Position numbers and translations under genes: made by a program. The notes below the pieces were generated by a model. It was not told where the DNA came from, searched no databases, and saw only the letters and a program-made list of their open reading frames with translations. From Candidatus Poribacteria bacterium (GTDB taxonomy: Bacteria; Poribacteria; WGA-4E; GCA-2687025): a DNA stretch of 6,788 bases. The DNA is taken from positions 11,646-18,433 of the forward strand of contig NYZG01000043.1 of the NCBI GenBank assembly GCA_002687025.1, given 5' to 3'. Shown one piece after another: positions 6,173 through 6,788 of the stretch. Within the stretch, counting starts at the first letter, position 1. The number at the start of each line of letters is the position of its first letter.

Positions 6173-6693
6173 TCAGGTGTTCCGGTATTCCTCGCGGAAC
6201 GGCACGGCTTCGAGGCCGCGGACCAGCTCGTCGATGCCTTCCGGCACGGTAACGGCCGTCTCGTAGCCCAGCCGGACGATCTTGTCGTAAGCGACGATGT
6301 AGTTGCGCTTGTCGGCGTCCTGCCCGATCTCCGCGTAGTGCAGGTAGAAGCCCGGCACGCGCTCCCGGATGAGCTCGCACACCTCCTGCTTGCTGTGGTT
6401 CATCGAGTCCGACCCGACGTTGTACACCTCGCCCAGCATTTCGTCGGCGTTGTCCAGAGCGAAGCAGAACGCGCGCGCCATATCGTGAACGTGGATGAAC
6501 GTGCGCATGAAATGGTGCTCGTAGACGATGAGCGACCTGCTGACGACCGCCTTGTGGACGAAGTCGTTGATGAGAAGGTCCAGGCGCAACCGAGGAGACA
6601 GGCCGAACGCCGTCGCGAAGCGGTACGCGATGGTCGGCGCGTGGTCGCGCAGGTACTGCTCGGCGGAGGTCTTCGTCTTGCCGTAGTGGCTTA
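6173..6693 (-). pseudogene. NDP-sugar epimerase/dehydratase (extended SDR), 5' part cut off by an IS
   Basis: The visible part is the C-terminal 172 residues of an extended short-chain dehydrogenase that acts on nucleotide sugars. It begins with SHYGKTKTSAEQY, containing the catalytic YxxxK (Tyr at 6685-6683). It continues with TIAYRFATAFGLSPRLRLDL, the substrate loop INDFVHKA, the conserved RTFIHVHDMARAF, EVYNVGSDSMNHSK, and a final DKRNYIVAYDKIVRLGY block ending at TGA 6173. Relatives are about 300-330 residues, with an N-terminal Rossmann domain (GxxGxxG) that is absent here. Reading upstream, the frame enters the insertion-sequence end at 6694 and stops at 6700-6698. The remaining part probably lies beyond the element. 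The exact sugar substrate cannot be assigned. A late start such as TTG 6589 would remove the catalytic residues, so this fragment is very unlikely to be active. Confidence 0.87.
6691..6693. other. Candidate target-site duplication TTA next to the IS end
   Basis: TTA directly abuts the predicted element end. IS5-like subgroups make 2-4 bp duplications, often TA- or TTA-like. The matching copy would be at the far end of the element, outside the window. Confidence 0.35.
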
Positions 6694-6709
6694 GAGACTA
6701 TCTCAATCC
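6694..6709. repeat. Putative terminal inverted repeat of the IS
   Basis: The element tip GAGACTATCTCAATCC contains the small internal palindrome GAGA-CTA-TCTC and overlaps the transposase stop codon. Its partner copy would lie outside the window, so its inverted-repeat nature is inferred. Confidence 0.45.
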
Positions 6710-6788
6710 GCGTTTTCGCTCTTGAGTCGATGCCATATGCGGGTCCAGATGAGGACGCAGGCGAACTTCACGAGACCGGCGTAGTTCT
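6703..6788 (-). CDS. Transposase C-terminus, IS5-family-like DDE type (5' part off the window)
   Basis: Reading leftward from the window edge gives 27 residues, NYAGLVKFACVLIWTRIWHR followed by a short Lys/Glu/Asn/Asp tail, and a TGA stop at 6705-6703. The Asn-Tyr-x-x-Leu-Val-x-hydrophobic-Ala-Cys pattern is the usual end of IS5-family DDE transposases, where it forms the last helix after the catalytic Glu (the YREK-type region lies upstream). The catalytic residues are outside the window. The gene reads in the same direction as the interrupted epimerase, so any read-through would enter the epimerase fragment. Confidence 0.75.
   Translation of the reverse strand, partial: NYAGLVKFACVLIWTRIWHRLKSENAD

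Larger units (their letters stand above)
6694..6788 (-). mobile_element. IS5-like insertion sequence, one end only
   Basis: The element enters from the right edge and ends inside the epimerase gene. The boundary is placed at 6694 because the epimerase reading frame holds up to there, and a sequence starting GAGACTATCTCA begins, resembling terminal repeats of several IS5 subgroups. The transposase stop is 9 bases inside this end. Only 95 bases of the element are visible, so subgroup assignment is tentative. Confidence 0.75.

Noticed and set aside
5698..6252. Plus-strand open frame of 184 codons in the downstream stretch
   Set aside because: Arg/Ala/Pro-rich composition, no ribosome-binding site or domain, and it overlaps the well-supported epimerase fragment on the other strand.
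6047..6694. Plus-strand open frame opposite the epimerase fragment
   Set aside because: The minus strand shows unmistakable SDR motifs. This frame is an antisense by-product of GC bias.

Overview
The window is GC-rich bacterial chromosome with Gram-negative features: an outer-membrane porin-like protein, secreted proteins with Sec signal peptides, and an RND efflux remnant. The LamG protein near the left end has the layout and C-terminal tail (...DPNGKATTTWASVK) that I associate with the large LamG families of Candidatus Poribacteria and related uncultured phyla. That is the best lineage hint here, but it rests on recall, not on a search.

Left part (1-1370): a minus-strand NADP-binding protein of the F420-reductase-like family runs off the left edge. 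It is divergent from a plus-strand secreted LamG protein, which is followed by a hairpin terminator. Next (1464 to about 2290, minus strand) is the decayed 3' part of a CzcA/CusA-type heavy-metal RND efflux pump. It lacks its N-terminal half, has a one-base frameshift, and has lost roughly 200 internal codons.

Central part (2409-5604): four plus-strand genes look like a zinc (or related divalent metal) import operon. They encode a small His/Cys-rich membrane protein, an outer-membrane beta-barrel protein of the kind found beside zinc ABC transporters, a ZnuA/TroA-type metal-binding protein, and a ZnuB-type permease whose GTG start overlaps the preceding stop. Together they would carry metal across the outer membrane, capture it in the periplasm and pass it through the inner membrane. 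No ATPase (ZnuC) gene is present in the window, and no recognisable Zur box was found.

Right part (5605-6788): about 570 bases without a confident intact gene. They hold a possible broken small secreted protein on the minus strand and a perfect 12-bp palindrome just upstream of it. Then comes the 3' portion of a minus-strand NDP-sugar epimerase/dehydratase (SDR family), cut at its catalytic YxxxK motif by an IS5-like insertion sequence. The end of that element and the last 27 transposase residues are visible at the right edge.

Overall, an intact metal-import operon sits between two broken genes, one of them a metal exporter. I found no tRNA, rRNA, CRISPR array or phage gene. The most distinctive content is the zinc-type import operon with its uncharacterised small His/Cys protein and missing ATPase.
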